64,000 nucleotides of DNA from Gammaproteobacteria bacterium (GCA_029882215.1 JAOULC010000008.1:19841-83840), one strand, 5' to 3'; shown: positions 8,622-18,380, counted from the stretch's first letter. The notes: generated by a model from the letters alone, not told the origin. Numbers and translations are program-made.

Positions 8622-9403
8622 TGATGTTAATGAACCTTTTAGATACCTTTCTCTCAACACTAAAAGATGTGTTGCCAATTGCTGTTATTTTATTTGGTTT
8701 TCAGTTTCTTGTTATTCGTCGTCCGGTACGAAATTTAAAAAATGTTCTGGTCGGTTTTATTTATGTGATTATTGGCCTTACCTTTTTTCTGGTTGGTCTC
8801 GAAAAAGCCTTGTTTCCACTGGGACGTCTAATGGCTGATCAGCTAACCAGTCCTGATTTTCTATTTGATGAATCCGGGGTGTTACCGGATGTTGTTAACT
8901 GGGCAGATTACTATTGGGTATATATCTTTGCCTTTGCAATTGGTTTTAGTACCACTATTGCTGAGCCGTCTTTAATGGCGGTGGCTATCAAAGCCAGAGA
9001 GGTGTCCGGCGGGGCGATCGGCGTATGGGGGTTACGGATTGCGGTAGCGCTGGGTGTGGCGGTGGGAATATCACTGGGGACTTATAGAATAGTTACAGGT
9101 TTACCGATGCACTATTTTATTATCAGTGGTTATATCTTTGTCGTTATCCAGACTTTTTATGCGCCGAAAATGATCGTGCCATTGGCTTATGATTCGGGTG
9201 GCGTCACTACCTCAACGGTTACAGTACCTTTGGTGGCAGCACTTGGTCTTGGCCTGGCAGAAACAGTACCGGGAAGAAATCCATTAATTGATGGCTTTGG
9301 TTTAATTGCTTTTGCCAGCTTGTTTCCGGTGATGTCGGTAATGGTTTATGCACAATTATCAGAGCTTATGAGTAAGCGCAATAAAAAGAACATTGATAAA
9401 TAA
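8621..9403 (+). CDS. DUF1538 family membrane protein B
   Basis: A second DUF1538 protein of 260 residues, paralogous to its neighbour: it carries [34 protein letters not shown] and [19 protein letters not shown] at matching positions. Its ATG at 8621 overlaps the TGA of the upstream gene, which argues for translational coupling; a TTG at 8618 is also in frame. An insert after the second membrane segment (about residues 70-95, rich in D, P and V) distinguishes it from protein A. Some family members carry both halves in one polypeptide, so this split pair probably works as a unit. The substrate is unknown. Confidence 0.82.
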   Translation: MMLMNLLDTFLSTLKDVLPIAVILFGFQFLVIRRPVRNLKNVLVGFIYVIIGLTFFLVGLEKALFPLGRLMADQLTSPDFLFDESGVLPDVVNWADYYWVYIFAFAIGFSTTIAEPSLMAVAIKAREVSGGAIGVWGLRIAVALGVAVGISLGTYRIVTGLPMHYFIISGYIFVVIQTFYAPKMIVPLAYDSGGVTTSTVTVPLVAALGLGLAETVPGRNPLIDGFGLIAFASLFPVMSVMVYAQLSELMSKRNKKNIDK

Positions 9404-9471
9404 GAGATGTTTAGAATTGATAAACGTAATATACATACTGGTTTAGCCAGTTACACAGAGAGAGCTTAATT

Positions 9472-9822
9472 ATGCATTTCAAACTGATTATTGCATTGGT
9501 AGAAGACTCAAAAACTGACGATGTGATTGACGCCGCGAGGCAAGCCGGTGCGACGGGTGCAACCGTGATTAATAGTGCTCGTGGTGAAGGCATGAAAAAA
9601 TCCAAAACATTTTTGGGTTTGTCGCTGGAGACGCAAAGAGACGTTTTATTGTTTCTGGTTGAGGAACATATGAGTCGCCATATACTGGAAAAAATTGCAG
9701 AAACAGGGGAGTTTGATACCAGTCCCGGAACAGGTATTGCTTTTCAGGTAGATGTCGAAGATGCGGTAGGGGTAGCGCATCAGGTACAAAAATTAGTTGA
9801 TGTTGTGGAGGGGGAGTTATGA
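9472..9822 (+). CDS. PII-like signalling protein
   Basis: The 116-residue protein has the PII/GlnB fold pattern: an N-terminal strand MHFKLIIALVEDSKTDDVIDAARQAGATGATVI, a T-loop segment with ARGEG, and a C-terminal GTGIAFQVDVEDAVGV stretch. The T-loop lacks the tyrosine of the usual RGAEY uridylylation site, so control by GlnD is unlikely; small-molecule binding is more probable. It lies 68 bases after the DUF1538 pair and overlaps the CBS gene by an ATGA. It is not GlnB or GlnK, because no amtB or glnA is adjacent. The likely partner is the DUF1538 complex. Confidence 0.78.
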   Translation: MHFKLIIALVEDSKTDDVIDAARQAGATGATVINSARGEGMKKSKTFLGLSLETQRDVLLFLVEEHMSRHILEKIAETGEFDTSPGTGIAFQVDVEDAVGVAHQVQKLVDVVEGEL

Positions 9823-10226
9823 AACAGGCAAATACCGTAAAGGTTTGTGATGTGATGAAAAAACAGGTTGATATGATTGATGGCAAATTAACCGTTGCTG
9901 AGGCGCTGGCACAAATGCATCACACGGAAACTAAAACACTGCTGGTTGATAAACGTTTCGATGGAGATGAGTATGGCATGGTTATGCTGTCTGATATTGC
10001 CAAACAAGTACTGGCTAAAGACCGCTCACCTGAGCGTGTTAATATTTATGAGATAATGACTAAGCCTGTTATATCTGTCGACCTCAATATGGATATTCGA
10101 TATTGTGCCAGACTGTTTGAGCGTGTTGGTCTGTCACGTGCACCGGTTGTAGAGGCGGGTAAAATGATAGGCATAGTCAGTTATACCGATATGGTCTTAA
10201 AAGGTGTGGCGCATCGCAGCGATTAG
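9819..10226 (+). CDS. CBS-domain pair protein
   Basis: A 135-residue protein made almost entirely of two CBS motifs, which usually bind adenine nucleotides. The first is VCDVMKKQVDMIDGKLTVAEALAQM (about residues 9-33, with GMVMLSDIAKQVL closing it). The second is IYEIMTKPVISVDLNMDIRYCARL (about 76-99), ending APVVEAGKMIGIVSYTDMVLKG. There is no catalytic domain or membrane segment. The ATG overlaps the PII-like stop codon, so translation is coupled. With the PII-like protein it would give the operon two nucleotide-sensing inputs; this is inferred from context. Confidence 0.85.
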   Translation: MKQANTVKVCDVMKKQVDMIDGKLTVAEALAQMHHTETKTLLVDKRFDGDEYGMVMLSDIAKQVLAKDRSPERVNIYEIMTKPVISVDLNMDIRYCARLFERVGLSRAPVVEAGKMIGIVSYTDMVLKGVAHRSD

Positions 10227-10339
10227 TCGCCGTGTGATTTGTTGAAGAGAGCAGGTATTTAAGTCTTAGTGGTAAGCGGTGATAAGTTAACGTCAAAGCA
10301 GCAGCTTAAGTCAGGTGCTGGCGTCTGACAGTGCTAACG

Positions 10340-11206
10340 CTACCTCGATGATTTATTATCACGGATGTCGGCGGCATCTACAGTATTGCTCATTAACATT
10401 GCAACGGTCATCGGGCCAACGCCACCGGGTACGGGTGTGATATAAGCGGCATTTTTTGCAGCTGCTTTAAAATCAATATCACCAACCAGTTTACCGTCTG
10501 CAGCGCGGTTAATGCCGACGTCTATAACGGTAGCTCCGGGCTTTATCCATTCTCCTTTAACGATACCGGGCTTGCCAACAGCAACCACCAGAATATCAGC
10601 CTGGCTGACAAAATATTCCAGGTTTTCAGTGAAACGGTGTGTGCTGGTGACAGTGGCACCGGCTAATAACAATTCCATTGCCATTGGTCTGCCAACATGA
10701 TTGGATGCCCCAACAATAACAGCGTGGCGACCTTTGTATTTTTCCCCAACGGTATCGAGCATGGCCATAATACCCCATGGTGTGCATGGGCGTAATAGCG
10801 GGATTCGTTGAGCCAGTCTGCCGATGTTATATGGATGAAATCCGTCGACGTCTTTAGCGGGGATAATGTGTTCAATGATCAGTGATGTGTCAATGTGATT
10901 AGGCAATGGCAGCTGAACCAGAATGCCGTCTATTGTGTTGTCATTATTCAGTTCGGTGACCAGATCGAACAGTTCTTGCTGAGTGGTCGTGTCCGGCAAA
11001 TCGTAGGACTTTGAAAGCAGGCCAATGTCTTCGCAGCTCTGACGTTTATTTCTGACATAAACCTCTGATGCCGGATCGGCGCCGACCAGGATAACAGCAA
11101 GGCCGGGAGCTCTCTGTCCCTTACTCTGACGGTCTTCAATACGTTGTTTGCACTGTTGCTTTAAATCGTGGGCAATTTTTTTTCCATCAATATTCTGAGC
11201 TGGCAT
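10340..11206 (-). CDS. folD: Bifunctional methylenetetrahydrofolate dehydrogenase / methenyltetrahydrofolate cyclohydrolase
   Basis: FolD interconverts 5,10-methylene-, 5,10-methenyl- and 10-formyl-tetrahydrofolate in the cytosol, using NADP. The protein is 288 residues, a typical length. Visible motifs are the catalytic YVRNK with its lysine at about 54, the substrate loop QLPLPNHID, the Rossmann segment [20 protein letters not shown] and the C-terminal [14 protein letters not shown]. The gene is transcribed away from the tRNA cluster and converges with the CBS gene about 110 bases away. Confidence 0.95.
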   Translation of the reverse strand: MPAQNIDGKKIAHDLKQQCKQRIEDRQSKGQRAPGLAVILVGADPASEVYVRNKRQSCEDIGLLSKSYDLPDTTTQQELFDLVTELNNDNTIDGILVQLPLPNHIDTSLIIEHIIPAKDVDGFHPYNIGRLAQRIPLLRPCTPWGIMAMLDTVGEKYKGRHAVIVGASNHVGRPMAMELLLAGATVTSTHRFTENLEYFVSQADILVVAVGKPGIVKGEWIKPGATVIDVGINRAADGKLVGDIDFKAAAKNAAYITPVPGGVGPMTVAMLMSNTVDAADIRDNKSSR

Positions 11207-11393
11207 GCAGTGAACCTGTAATGTTTATATAGTAGGTAAGTAATTGCGTATTTTCTCATGAATTAGAATTCATTGGTATTTAAAGATCAGTAATTTTCTT
11301 ATCATAGCGAACGCAGACACAATTAGGTTTGTATACAAATTATCCAACTAGATGATTAAATTAAAAAAAATTACTTTCTGACTAGAATATCTG

Positions 11394-11422
11394 TTGACCT
11401 CGTCGGGTCATCCGCGTATTAT
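11394..11422 (+). promoter_or_regulatory. Sigma-70 promoter of the tRNA cluster
   Basis: TTGACC at 11394-11399 and TATTAT at 11417-11422 are separated by exactly 17 bases. The segment just after the -10 box (CCTCGGGC) is G+C-rich, as expected for a promoter under stringent control. The first tRNA begins at 11460, so the promoter is well placed to drive the tRNA cluster. Confidence 0.75.
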
Positions 11423-11459
11423 CCTCGGGCTTCGAGATAGCGAGTTATTTCGAGAAGTT

Positions 11460-11536
11460 CGGGGTATAGCGCAGTCTGGTAGCGCGCCTGCTTTGGGAGC
11501 AGGATGTCGGGAGTTCGAATCTCTCTACCCCGACCA
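11460..11536 (+). tRNA. tRNA-Pro(TGG)
   Basis: A 77-base cloverleaf with CCA encoded. The acceptor CGGGGTA pairs with TACCCCG; the anticodon stem CCTGC/GCAGG encloses the loop TTTGGGA with anticodon TGG. The T-arm contains GTTCGAA. First gene of a four-tRNA cluster. Confidence 0.95.
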
Positions 11537-11577
11537 AATTTAGTTTTATCTGAAAGGACACGGATAAGCAGTAATCT

Positions 11578-11654
11578 GCGCCCGTAGCTCATCTGGATAG
11601 AGCATCGGCCTTCTAAGCCGAGGGTAGCAGGTTCGAGTCCTGCCGGGCGCGCCA
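11578..11654 (+). tRNA. tRNA-Arg(TCT)
   Basis: A 77-base cloverleaf with CCA encoded. The acceptor GCGCCCG pairs with CGGGCGC; the anticodon stem TCGGC/GCCGA holds the loop CTTCTAA with anticodon TCT. It follows tRNA-Pro by 41 bases in the same orientation. Confidence 0.95.
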
Positions 11655-11703
11655 TATTGGCAGGGTTCGGGTTACCTGTAAATTAGGTAGCCGGACAAGT
11701 TTT

Positions 11704-11780
11704 GGTGAGCGTAGCTCAGTTGGTAGAGTCCCGGATTGTGATTCCGGTTGTCGTGGGTTCGAGCCCCATCGTTCACCCCA
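11704..11780 (+). tRNA. tRNA-His(GTG)
   Basis: A cloverleaf with acceptor GTGAGCG pairing with CGTTCAC and CCA encoded. The extra G at position -1 (11704), diagnostic of tRNA-His, faces the discriminator C. The anticodon stem CCGGA/TCCGG holds the loop TTGTGAT with anticodon GTG. Confidence 0.95.
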
Positions 11781-11818
11781 TATAAAATGCGAAGTATTAG
11801 CTCATCTGATACTTCGCT

Positions 11819-11851
11819 AGCAAAGGCCCGCACCATGCGGGCTTTTTGCTA
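11819..11851 (+). terminator. Rho-independent terminator after tRNA-His
   Basis: GCCCGCA at 11826-11832 pairs with TGCGGGC at 11836-11842 across a CCA loop, followed by TTTTT. The stem can extend outward through AGCAAA/TTTGCT. It lies between tRNA-His and tRNA-Leu, so tRNA-Leu may have its own promoter or depend on readthrough. Confidence 0.75.
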
Positions 11852-11863
11852 CAATAGGCACAT

Positions 11864-11948
11864 GCGAGTGTGGCGAAATTGGTATACGCGCTAGATTTAG
11901 GTTCTAGTGGGGTAACCCGTGGGAGTTCGAGTCTCCCCACTCGCACCA
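11864..11948 (+). tRNA. tRNA-Leu(TAG)
   Basis: An 85-base class II tRNA with a long variable arm and CCA encoded. The acceptor GCGAGTG pairs with CACTCGC; the anticodon stem CTAGA/TCTAG holds the loop TTTAGGT with anticodon TAG. It lies just upstream of tig, and a T-rich stretch follows its 3' end. Confidence 0.95.
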
Positions 11949-11993
11949 TTTTTCTTATTTTAATCACATCCAAGCATATTAAAGAGGTGCACC

Positions 11994-13289
11994 ATGCAAG
12001 TTTCAGTTGAAACAGGCGAAGGTCTCGAACGTAAACTTACTATTACCGTTGCCGCTGATCTAATCGATCAAAAAATCGAATCCAAGTTAAAAAACATAGC
12101 CTCGCGCGTTAAGATGGATGGTTTTCGTCCTGGTAAGGTGCCTATGAAAGTGGTTCGTCAACAGTACCTTGGTGAAGCAAGATCTGAAGTAATGACGGAT
12201 GTGATTGAAAGCTCGTATCGGGACGCTATTGTTCAGGAAAAGCTGCGCCCTGCAGGCATGCCAAGTATTTCTGATGTTAAATTAGACGAAGGTCAGCCGT
12301 TTGGTTATGTGGCTACCCTGGAAGTTTATCCTGAAGTGACAGTCGCTGCGGTGGATAAGCTAACGATTGAAAAAGATGTTGCGACAGTTGCTGACGCAGA
12401 TGTCGATAAAATGATTGAAACATTGTGTAAGCAGCGTGTTACCTGGAATGAAGTCGATCGTGCATCTCAGGATGGCGATCAGATGATTGTTGATTTCACA
12501 GGCTATATCGGTGATGAAGCTTTTGATGGTGGCTCGGCTAACGACATTGCTGTTGTGATCGGTTCTAATGGCATGATCCCGGGCTTCGAGGAGCAGTTAG
12601 TTGGCTTGAAGAAAGATCAGGATGGTGAACTAAACGTTACCTTCCCGGCAGATTATCAGGCGACTGAGCTGGCTGGTAAAGAAGCGCGTTTTGAAATTAC
12701 AGTTAAGAAAGTGTCAGAGCCAGTGGTTCCTGAGCTTGATGCTGAAATGGCTAAGTCACTGGGTGTTGCTGACGGTGATGTTGAAAAACTGAAGTCTGAT
12801 ATTCGCGCCAATATGGAACGTGAGCTGAAAAACAATGTAGAAGGTATGTTTAAAGCACGGGTGATGGATGCTATTGTTGATGGCAATGAAGTCCTGATAC
12901 CAAAAGCCCTGATTGACGAAGAGATCACTCATCTGCAAAATCAAATGAAGCAACAGGGTCAGCAAAATATAGATAATATGCCGCGTGATGTTTTTGAGTC
13001 GGACGCTACTCGCCGTGTAAAGCTGGGCTTATTGATTAGCAAGATCATTGAAGAAAATGATATTAAACTGGATAAAGATGTTGTTCAGGAAAAAATAAAA
13101 ACAGCGGCATCTGCATACGATGACCCAGAACAGTATGTTAACTACTATAATCAGAACAAACAGGCGATGGCTAGCATCGAAGCCCTGGTTCTTGAAGAAA
13201 TGGTTGTTAACTGGATCTCTGAGCGCGCCACTGTAAATGAAACTGCGAAGTCCTTTGATGAGGTTATGAAACCTGGGCTGCCTGCATAA
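11994..13289 (+). CDS. tig: Trigger factor
   Basis: Trigger factor is the ribosome-docked chaperone and peptidyl-prolyl isomerase that meets nascent chains at the exit tunnel. The 431-residue protein has the ribosome-binding signature VKMDGFRPGKVPMKVVRQQY at about 40-59. An FKBP-like domain follows at about 155-245 (DQMIVDFTGYIGDEAFDGG; MIPGFEEQLVGLKKDQ), then the long helical C-terminal chaperone domain. Length matches the family. The ATG is preceded by AAAGAGG. It opens the tig-clpP-clpX-lon quality-control block, 15 bases ahead of clpP, so the two are probably cotranscribed. Confidence 0.96.
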   Translation: MQVSVETGEGLERKLTITVAADLIDQKIESKLKNIASRVKMDGFRPGKVPMKVVRQQYLGEARSEVMTDVIESSYRDAIVQEKLRPAGMPSISDVKLDEGQPFGYVATLEVYPEVTVAAVDKLTIEKDVATVADADVDKMIETLCKQRVTWNEVDRASQDGDQMIVDFTGYIGDEAFDGGSANDIAVVIGSNGMIPGFEEQLVGLKKDQDGELNVTFPADYQATELAGKEARFEITVKKVSEPVVPELDAEMAKSLGVADGDVEKLKSDIRANMERELKNNVEGMFKARVMDAIVDGNEVLIPKALIDEEITHLQNQMKQQGQQNIDNMPRDVFESDATRRVKLGLLISKIIEENDIKLDKDVVQEKIKTAASAYDDPEQYVNYYNQNKQAMASIEALVLEEMVVNWISERATVNETAKSFDEVMKPGLPA

Positions 13290-13304
13290 AAATAGGGGAA
13301 ATAA

Positions 13305-13928
13305 ATGAGTTATGATCGTGGAGATAATGGTGTGATTGATACAACATCACAGCTGGTGCCAATGGTTGTCGAGCAAACACCAAGAGGTGAGCGTTCATAC
13401 GACATCTACTCGCGCTTATTGAAAGAGCGGGTTATCTTCATCGTTGGCCAGATAGAAGACCATATGGCTAATCTGGTTGTGGCTCAATTATTATTCCTTG
13501 AGTCGGAAAATCCTGATAAAGATATTTCGATTTATATCAATTCACCGGGTGGTGTCGTCACCTCCGGTATGGCTATCTACGATACCATGCAATTTATAAA
13601 GCCTGATGTCAGTACTTTATGTATTGGTCAGGCGGCTAGTATGGGTTCATTGTTGCTTGCAGGCGGGGCAAAAGGTAAGCGTTTTTCATTACCTAATTCC
13701 AGAGTCATGATTCACCAGCCACTGGGCGGTTTTCAGGGGCAAGCAACAGATATAGATATCCATGCCCGTGAAATTCTCAGTATGCGTGATAAGCTGAATG
13801 CAATTCTGGCCAAGCACACAGGTCAGGATATTGAGACCATTGCAAGAGATACTGAGCGTGATAATTTCATGTCAGCTGCAGTTGCAGCGGAGTATGGGAT
13901 GATTGATTCTGTGCTGGAATCAAGGTAA
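13305..13928 (+). CDS. clpP: ATP-dependent Clp protease proteolytic subunit
   Basis: ClpP forms the double heptameric serine-protease chamber fed by ClpX. The 207-residue protein shows the catalytic serine in [12 protein letters not shown] (Ser112) and the catalytic histidine in [12 protein letters not shown] (His137). A typical [21 protein letters not shown] processing and N-terminal region is present. The start is an ATG after AGGGGAA. It follows tig closely, with clpX 299 bases downstream. A hairpin without a clear T-tract follows its stop codon, so part of the transcript may end there. Confidence 0.97.
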   Translation: MSYDRGDNGVIDTTSQLVPMVVEQTPRGERSYDIYSRLLKERVIFIVGQIEDHMANLVVAQLLFLESENPDKDISIYINSPGGVVTSGMAIYDTMQFIKPDVSTLCIGQAASMGSLLLAGGAKGKRFSLPNSRVMIHQPLGGFQGQATDIDIHAREILSMRDKLNAILAKHTGQDIETIARDTERDNFMSAAVAAEYGMIDSVLESR

Positions 13929-13946
13929 GTATTTCACTCGTGAAAA

Positions 13947-13969
13947 AGCCACGAAATCTCTTCGTGGCT
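13947..13969 (+). terminator. Hairpin after clpP, weak terminator candidate
   Basis: AGCCACGAA at 13947-13955 pairs perfectly with TTCGTGGCT at 13961-13969 around a five-base loop. The plus strand lacks a T-run after the stem; only the minus strand has one. It may stabilise the 3' end of the tig-clpP mRNA or attenuate transcription into clpX. Confidence 0.45.
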
Positions 13970-14227
13970 GTCTATACAGGCTGTTTCTGCCTTTTCTTTC
14001 CGACTTTTTGACAGCATAATGTCTATGATAAAGCGTATTAGCATTAGATTTGCGACGTTTGTCAAAATAGGGCTTTTAATTTAGCAGCAGGCTGTATAAA
14101 GTTATCTTTATAACATTAATTCAAAATTTGACTAGAATAGGGGTATGACCCTGCGTTTAGAGCTGTTATGTAGGCGCAGAAATCATTCAAAGTTAAATAT
14201 ATATAATAGGGGTTTGAGGTAAGACTG

Positions 14228-15508
14228 ATGAGTGATGATACTAAAGACGACAGCCAGGATACTGGTAAATTACTCTATTGCTCGTTCTGTGGAAAAAGCC
14301 AGAATGAAGTAAAAAAACTGATTGCTGGTCCATCTGTCTTTGTGTGTGATGAATGCGTTGAATTGTGTAATGACATTATTCAGGAAGAGTTACAAGAGCT
14401 CTCAACAGCAGCGGTTGATAAGTTACCCAAGCCTAAAGAAATCAATGCTTTATTAGATGATTATGTGATTGGTCAGGAACGAGCGAAAAAGGTTCTGTCA
14501 GTTGCTGTGTATAATCATTATAAGCGCCTTGAAGCCATGACTAAGACCGGTGATGTTGAGTTATCTAAGAGTAATATCATGTTAATCGGCCCAACCGGGT
14601 CGGGTAAAACCTTGCTGGCTGAAACACTGGCGCGCATGTTAAATGTGCCTTTTATCATTGCTGATGCAACTACGCTGACCGAAGCAGGCTATGTAGGTGA
14701 GGACGTTGAAAACATTATTCAAAAGCTGCTGCAAAAATGTGATTATGATGTAGAGAAGGCTCAGACGGGTATCGTCTATATTGATGAAATCGATAAAATT
14801 TCAAGAAAATCAGATAACCCATCCATTACCCGTGATGTATCTGGCGAAGGCGTACAGCAAGCGCTACTAAAACTGATTGAAGGTACCGTCGCTTCAGTAC
14901 CACCTCAAGGTGGTCGCAAACACCCTCAGCAGGAATTTTTGCAGGTTGATACAGCTAATATACTGTTTATTTGTGGCGGGGCGTTTGCAGGACTGGATAA
15001 GGTTATTCGTGACAGAACTGAAAAAACCGGTATTGGTTTTGGCGCAGAAATTCGCAGCAAAGACACCAATAGGAAAGCGAGTGATATTTTGAAGGATATG
15101 GAAGCGGATGACTTAATTCGCTTTGGTCTGATTCCTGAGTTTGTTGGTCGTCTTCCGGTTGTTGCTACACTGAATGAGCTGGATGAAGAGGCGTTAATTA
15201 CTATTCTTACCAAGCCTAAAAATGCCTTGATCAAGCAGTACAGTAAGTTGTTTGAAATGGAAGATGCTGAGTTAGAAGTCCGTGATGATGCTCTGCAGGC
15301 GATAGCAGGTAAAGCCATGGAGCGTAAAACAGGTGCCAGGGGCCTAAGAACCATTATTGAGCATGCTTTGCTTGAAACAATGTACGAGCTGCCTTCTTTG
15401 GAGAATGTCCATAAGGTTGTTATTGATGCATCAGTAATCAATGAAGGAACCGAACCTTATATGGTGATAGAAGGTGAAGACCTGAAGCGGGCTTCATCAG
15501 ATAGTTAA
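14228..15508 (+). CDS. clpX: ATP-dependent Clp protease ATP-binding subunit ClpX
   Basis: ClpX is the AAA+ unfoldase that recognises tagged substrates and threads them into ClpP. The 426-residue protein has the N-terminal zinc-binding domain with Cys18, Cys21, Cys40 and Cys43. It also has Walker A GPTGSGKT at about 121-128, Walker [11 protein letters not shown], and the [13 protein letters not shown] and [12 protein letters not shown] sensor regions. The length is normal. The ATG at 14228 follows GGTTTGAGG. The 299-base gap before it, with a hairpin after clpP, suggests that clpX also has its own promoter. Confidence 0.97.
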   Translation: MSDDTKDDSQDTGKLLYCSFCGKSQNEVKKLIAGPSVFVCDECVELCNDIIQEELQELSTAAVDKLPKPKEINALLDDYVIGQERAKKVLSVAVYNHYKRLEAMTKTGDVELSKSNIMLIGPTGSGKTLLAETLARMLNVPFIIADATTLTEAGYVGEDVENIIQKLLQKCDYDVEKAQTGIVYIDEIDKISRKSDNPSITRDVSGEGVQQALLKLIEGTVASVPPQGGRKHPQQEFLQVDTANILFICGGAFAGLDKVIRDRTEKTGIGFGAEIRSKDTNRKASDILKDMEADDLIRFGLIPEFVGRLPVVATLNELDEEALITILTKPKNALIKQYSKLFEMEDAELEVRDDALQAIAGKAMERKTGARGLRTIIEHALLETMYELPSLENVHKVVIDASVINEGTEPYMVIEGEDLKRASSDS

Positions 15509-15510
15509 TT

Positions 15511-15542
15511 AAAAAAGGTCGCATTAATATGCGGCCTTTTTT
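15511..15542 (+). terminator. Rho-independent terminator of clpX
   Basis: AAAAAAGGTCGCAT at 15511-15524 pairs with 15529-15542 (ATGCGGCCTTTTTT) across a TAAT loop, with one G-U pair. The stem runs into six T residues two bases after the clpX stop codon. It separates clpX from lon. Confidence 0.88.
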
Positions 15543-15745
15543 ATCTAAAACTAATAAGATAACAAAGTTTATTAGTTTTCTCTATGCAGGTTATATAGCA
15601 TTAATTTCTACTGAGGCAGAGGCTATCCAGTAGAGTTAATGAAAAGGCATGTCAATCGACCTTCAGTCTGATGGCTCTCCTGTTTGGTGTTATATGTGTA
15701 AAGCAATGCCACTAATCACTGATCTATTAAATTATTCAAGCGGGG

Positions 15746-15772
15746 TTGAAATACCTAATCTAATCCCCAGCT
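15746..15772 (+). promoter_or_regulatory. Putative heat-shock (sigma-32) promoter of lon
   Basis: GTTGAAA (15745-15751) and CCCCAGCT (15765-15772) are 13 bases apart. The known sigma-32 consensus is CTTGAAA, an 11-16 base gap, then CCCCATNT. Lon is a classical heat-shock gene and the element is about 60 bases before its start. The match is good but imperfect. The rest of the 15543-15830 gap shows nothing else I recognise. Confidence 0.5.
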
Positions 15773-15830
15773 TTATCAAATGCATTTATTTGTTAGCCGG
15801 TGTCCGAGCTACATAAAAGAGGTAAGTAAC

Positions 15831-18275
15831 GTGACTAGCCCTGAAAACACAGAACTATTGACCGACCAAGATCAGGCAATTCCATTATTGCCGCTGCGAG
15901 ATGTCGTGGTTTATCCACATATGGTCATTCCCTTATTTGTCGGGCGTGATAAGTCTATCAAGGCACTTGACTCTGCAATGGCCTCGAATAAACAGATTCT
16001 TCTGGTTGCTCAAAAAAGTGCTGAAGTAGATGAGCCGGGTGTGCAAGATCTGCATGAAATTGGAACGCTATCTACTGTCCTGCAGTTGCTGAAGCTGCCT
16101 GATGGCACAATTAAAGTACTGGTTGAAGGTTCACAGCGTGCTGTGGTCAAAAACATTCAGGAAGGAGAAGAGTTTTTTACTGCTGAATATGATCTGTTAG
16201 AAAGCGATGAGCAGACTAAGGAGCGTGAGCTCGAGGTTTTATCGCGCTCTATTCTTGGTGTTTTTGATCAGTATGTAAAACTTAACAAAAAAGTACCGCC
16301 TGAAATTTTAACTTCACTGGCAGGTATTGACTCACCTGCCAGATTGTCAGATACCATCGCAGCGCATATGGCTCTGAAAATTGAAGAAAAGCAGAAGATT
16401 CTTGAAATTTCCGATGTCACCGAACGGCTTGAGTATTTAATGAGTCTTATCGATGCAGAGATAGACTTGTTGCAGATTGAAAAGCGCATTCGTGGTCGCG
16501 TTAAAACTCAGATGGAAAAAAGCCAGCGAGAATACTATCTGAATGAGCAAATGAAGGCCATTCAGAAAGAGCTGGGTGACATGGATGATGTACCCAATGA
16601 AATAGAAGAGCTTGAACAGCGTATAGAAAAAGCCGGTATGAGCAAGGAGGCTAAAAAGAAAGCGGATGCCGAGCTGGGCAAGCTGAAAATGATGTCACCA
16701 ATGTCAGCTGAAGCAACAGTTGTCAGAAATTATATTGACTGGTTAACCGGCTGCCCGTGGAAAAAGCAAAGCAAAATCAGTAATGATTTAGCTAAAGCTG
16801 AGAAAGTACTGGATGCAGATCATTTCGGATTAGAAAAAGTTAAAGAGCGCATTCTTGAATACCTTGCCGTACAACAGCGAGTTAAGAAATTAAAAGGTCC
16901 GATCCTCTGTCTTGTTGGCCCACCAGGTGTCGGTAAAACATCACTGGGGCGCTCAATTGCCAATGCGACTAACCGTAAATTCTCACGCATGGCACTTGGT
17001 GGTGTGCGCGATGAGGCTGAGATTCGTGGTCACCGTCGTACTTATATTGGATCTATGCCGGGTAAAGTGATTCAGAATCTCAGCAAAGTGGGCACACGTA
17101 ATCCACTTTTCCTGCTTGATGAAATTGATAAAATGGCAAATGATTTTAGGGGTGACCCAGCTTCGGCGTTGCTGGAGGTGCTTGATCCTGAGCAGAACCA
17201 CACTTTTGGTGACCATTATTTAGAAGTAGATTTTGATTTGTCTGATGTTATGTTTATAGCTACCTCAAACAGTATGAATATTCCAGGTCCACTACTGGAC
17301 AGAATGGAAGTAATACGTCTTGCAGGTTACACAGAAGATGAAAAAGTAAGCATTGCAAAAAATTATCTGGCCATCAAACAAATTAAAGACAACGGTCTGA
17401 TGCCGGATGAAATCAGTATTACTGATGCGGCGTTACTTGATATTGTTCGTTACTATTCCCGTGAAGCAGGTGTCAGAAACCTTGAGCGTGAAATAGCAAA
17501 AATCTGTCGTAAAGTGGTCAAAGATATCTTATTGAAGCCCAATACCAAGAAAGTAACGGTAACACCGAAAAATCTGGAAAAATACCTGGGTGTGCGTCGT
17601 TTCCGCTTTGGTCTGGCTGAAGAAAATGACCAGATTGGGCAGGTAACCGGTCTGGCATGGACAGAAGTGGGTGGAGAGTTGCTAAGTATTGAATCGGTCG
17701 TGATGTCAGGCAAAGGAAAACTGTCATATACCGGTCAGCTTGGTGATGTGATGCAGGAGTCGATACAGGCCGCTATGTCAGTTGTTAGAAGCCGTGCAGC
17801 AACGCTGGGGCTTGAAGACGGCTTCCATGAAAAGAAAGATATTCATATACATGTCCCAGAGGGCGCTACACCGAAAGATGGTCCGAGTGCGGGTGTCGCT
17901 ATGTGTGTTGCATTAACATCTTCGCTTACAGGCATTCCTGTGCGTGCTGACGTCGCTATGACAGGTGAAATCACCCTGCGCGGTGAAGTTTTACCAATTG
18001 GTGGGCTTAAAGAGAAATTATTAGCTGCTCATCGTGGTGGCATCAAAACTGTTTTAATACCGGAAGAAAATAGAAAAGATCTGATAGAAATCCCAAAAAA
18101 TATTCTCGAGAAACTGGATATTAGACCTGTTCAGTGGATTGAGCAGGCGCTGGAAGTTGCTTTACAACATCAACCAGAGCCATTAGAAGACGCTAATTCA
18201 GCTGAGGAACCAGCTACCGTTCGTCGAAAATCTAAAGCGCCAAACAAAAAAAATGGAAATGTTTCTCACCATTAA
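15831..18275 (+). CDS. lon: ATP-dependent Lon protease
   Basis: Lon is a cytosolic AAA+ serine protease that degrades misfolded and short-lived regulatory proteins. Domains in order are the N-terminal substrate-binding domain ([20 protein letters not shown]), coiled-coil, AAA+ with Walker [10 protein letters not shown] and FLLDEIDKM, then the protease domain. The protease domain has the catalytic serine in [11 protein letters not shown] and the lysine in [11 protein letters not shown] choose the GTG at 15831: AGAGGTAAG precedes it and it gives [10 protein letters not shown], 814 residues. A longer in-frame ATG at 15780 would add 17 unlikely residues. The C-terminus has a lysine-rich tail ([12 protein letters not shown]). 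Confidence 0.96.
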   Translation: MTSPENTELLTDQDQAIPLLPLRDVVVYPHMVIPLFVGRDKSIKALDSAMASNKQILLVAQKSAEVDEPGVQDLHEIGTLSTVLQLLKLPDGTIKVLVEGSQRAVVKNIQEGEEFFTAEYDLLESDEQTKERELEVLSRSILGVFDQYVKLNKKVPPEILTSLAGIDSPARLSDTIAAHMALKIEEKQKILEISDVTERLEYLMSLIDAEIDLLQIEKRIRGRVKTQMEKSQREYYLNEQMKAIQKELGDMDDVPNEIEELEQRIEKAGMSKEAKKKADAELGKLKMMSPMSAEATVVRNYIDWLTGCPWKKQSKISNDLAKAEKVLDADHFGLEKVKERILEYLAVQQRVKKLKGPILCLVGPPGVGKTSLGRSIANATNRKFSRMALGGVRDEAEIRGHRRTYIGSMPGKVIQNLSKVGTRNPLFLLDEIDKMANDFRGDPASALLEVLDPEQNHTFGDHYLEVDFDLSDVMFIATSNSMNIPGPLLDRMEVIRLAGYTEDEKVSIAKNYLAIKQIKDNGLMPDEISITDAALLDIVRYYSREAGVRNLEREIAKICRKVVKDILLKPNTKKVTVTPKNLEKYLGVRRFRFGLAEENDQIGQVTGLAWTEVGGELLSIESVVMSGKGKLSYTGQLGDVMQESIQAAMSVVRSRAATLGLEDGFHEKKDIHIHVPEGATPKDGPSAGVAMCVALTSSLTGIPVRADVAMTGEITLRGEVLPIGGLKEKLLAAHRGGIKTVLIPEENRKDLIEIPKNILEKLDIRPVQWIEQALEVALQHQPEPLEDANSAEEPATVRRKSKAPNKKNGNVSHH

Positions 18276-18310
18276 ACATTGACCGGCCGGCCTTGGGCTG
18301 GTATAAATTT

Positions 18311-18351
18311 GCGGCAACTTATGTTGGGAAATATTAAACATTAGTTGCCGC
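18311..18351 (+). repeat. Inverted repeat between lon and hupB
   Basis: GCGGCAACT at 18311-18319 is the reverse complement of AGTTGCCGC at 18343-18351, with 23 bases between. There is no T-tract, so it may be an operator or mRNA structure rather than a terminator. It lies 36 bases after the lon stop. Confidence 0.45.
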
Positions 18352-18380
18352 TATGGTTTCCCGGTATGGCATATTTAATT

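Noticed and set aside
11419..11655. Minus-strand frame of 78 residues over the tRNA-Pro/Arg genes, with MARPAGLEPATLGLEGRCS text
   Set aside because: This is the well-known spurious translation of tRNA genes in reverse; no coding signal.
14926..15441. Minus-strand frame of 171 residues within clpX
   Set aside because: Shadow of the conserved clpX gene; serine-rich composition is typical of antisense translation.
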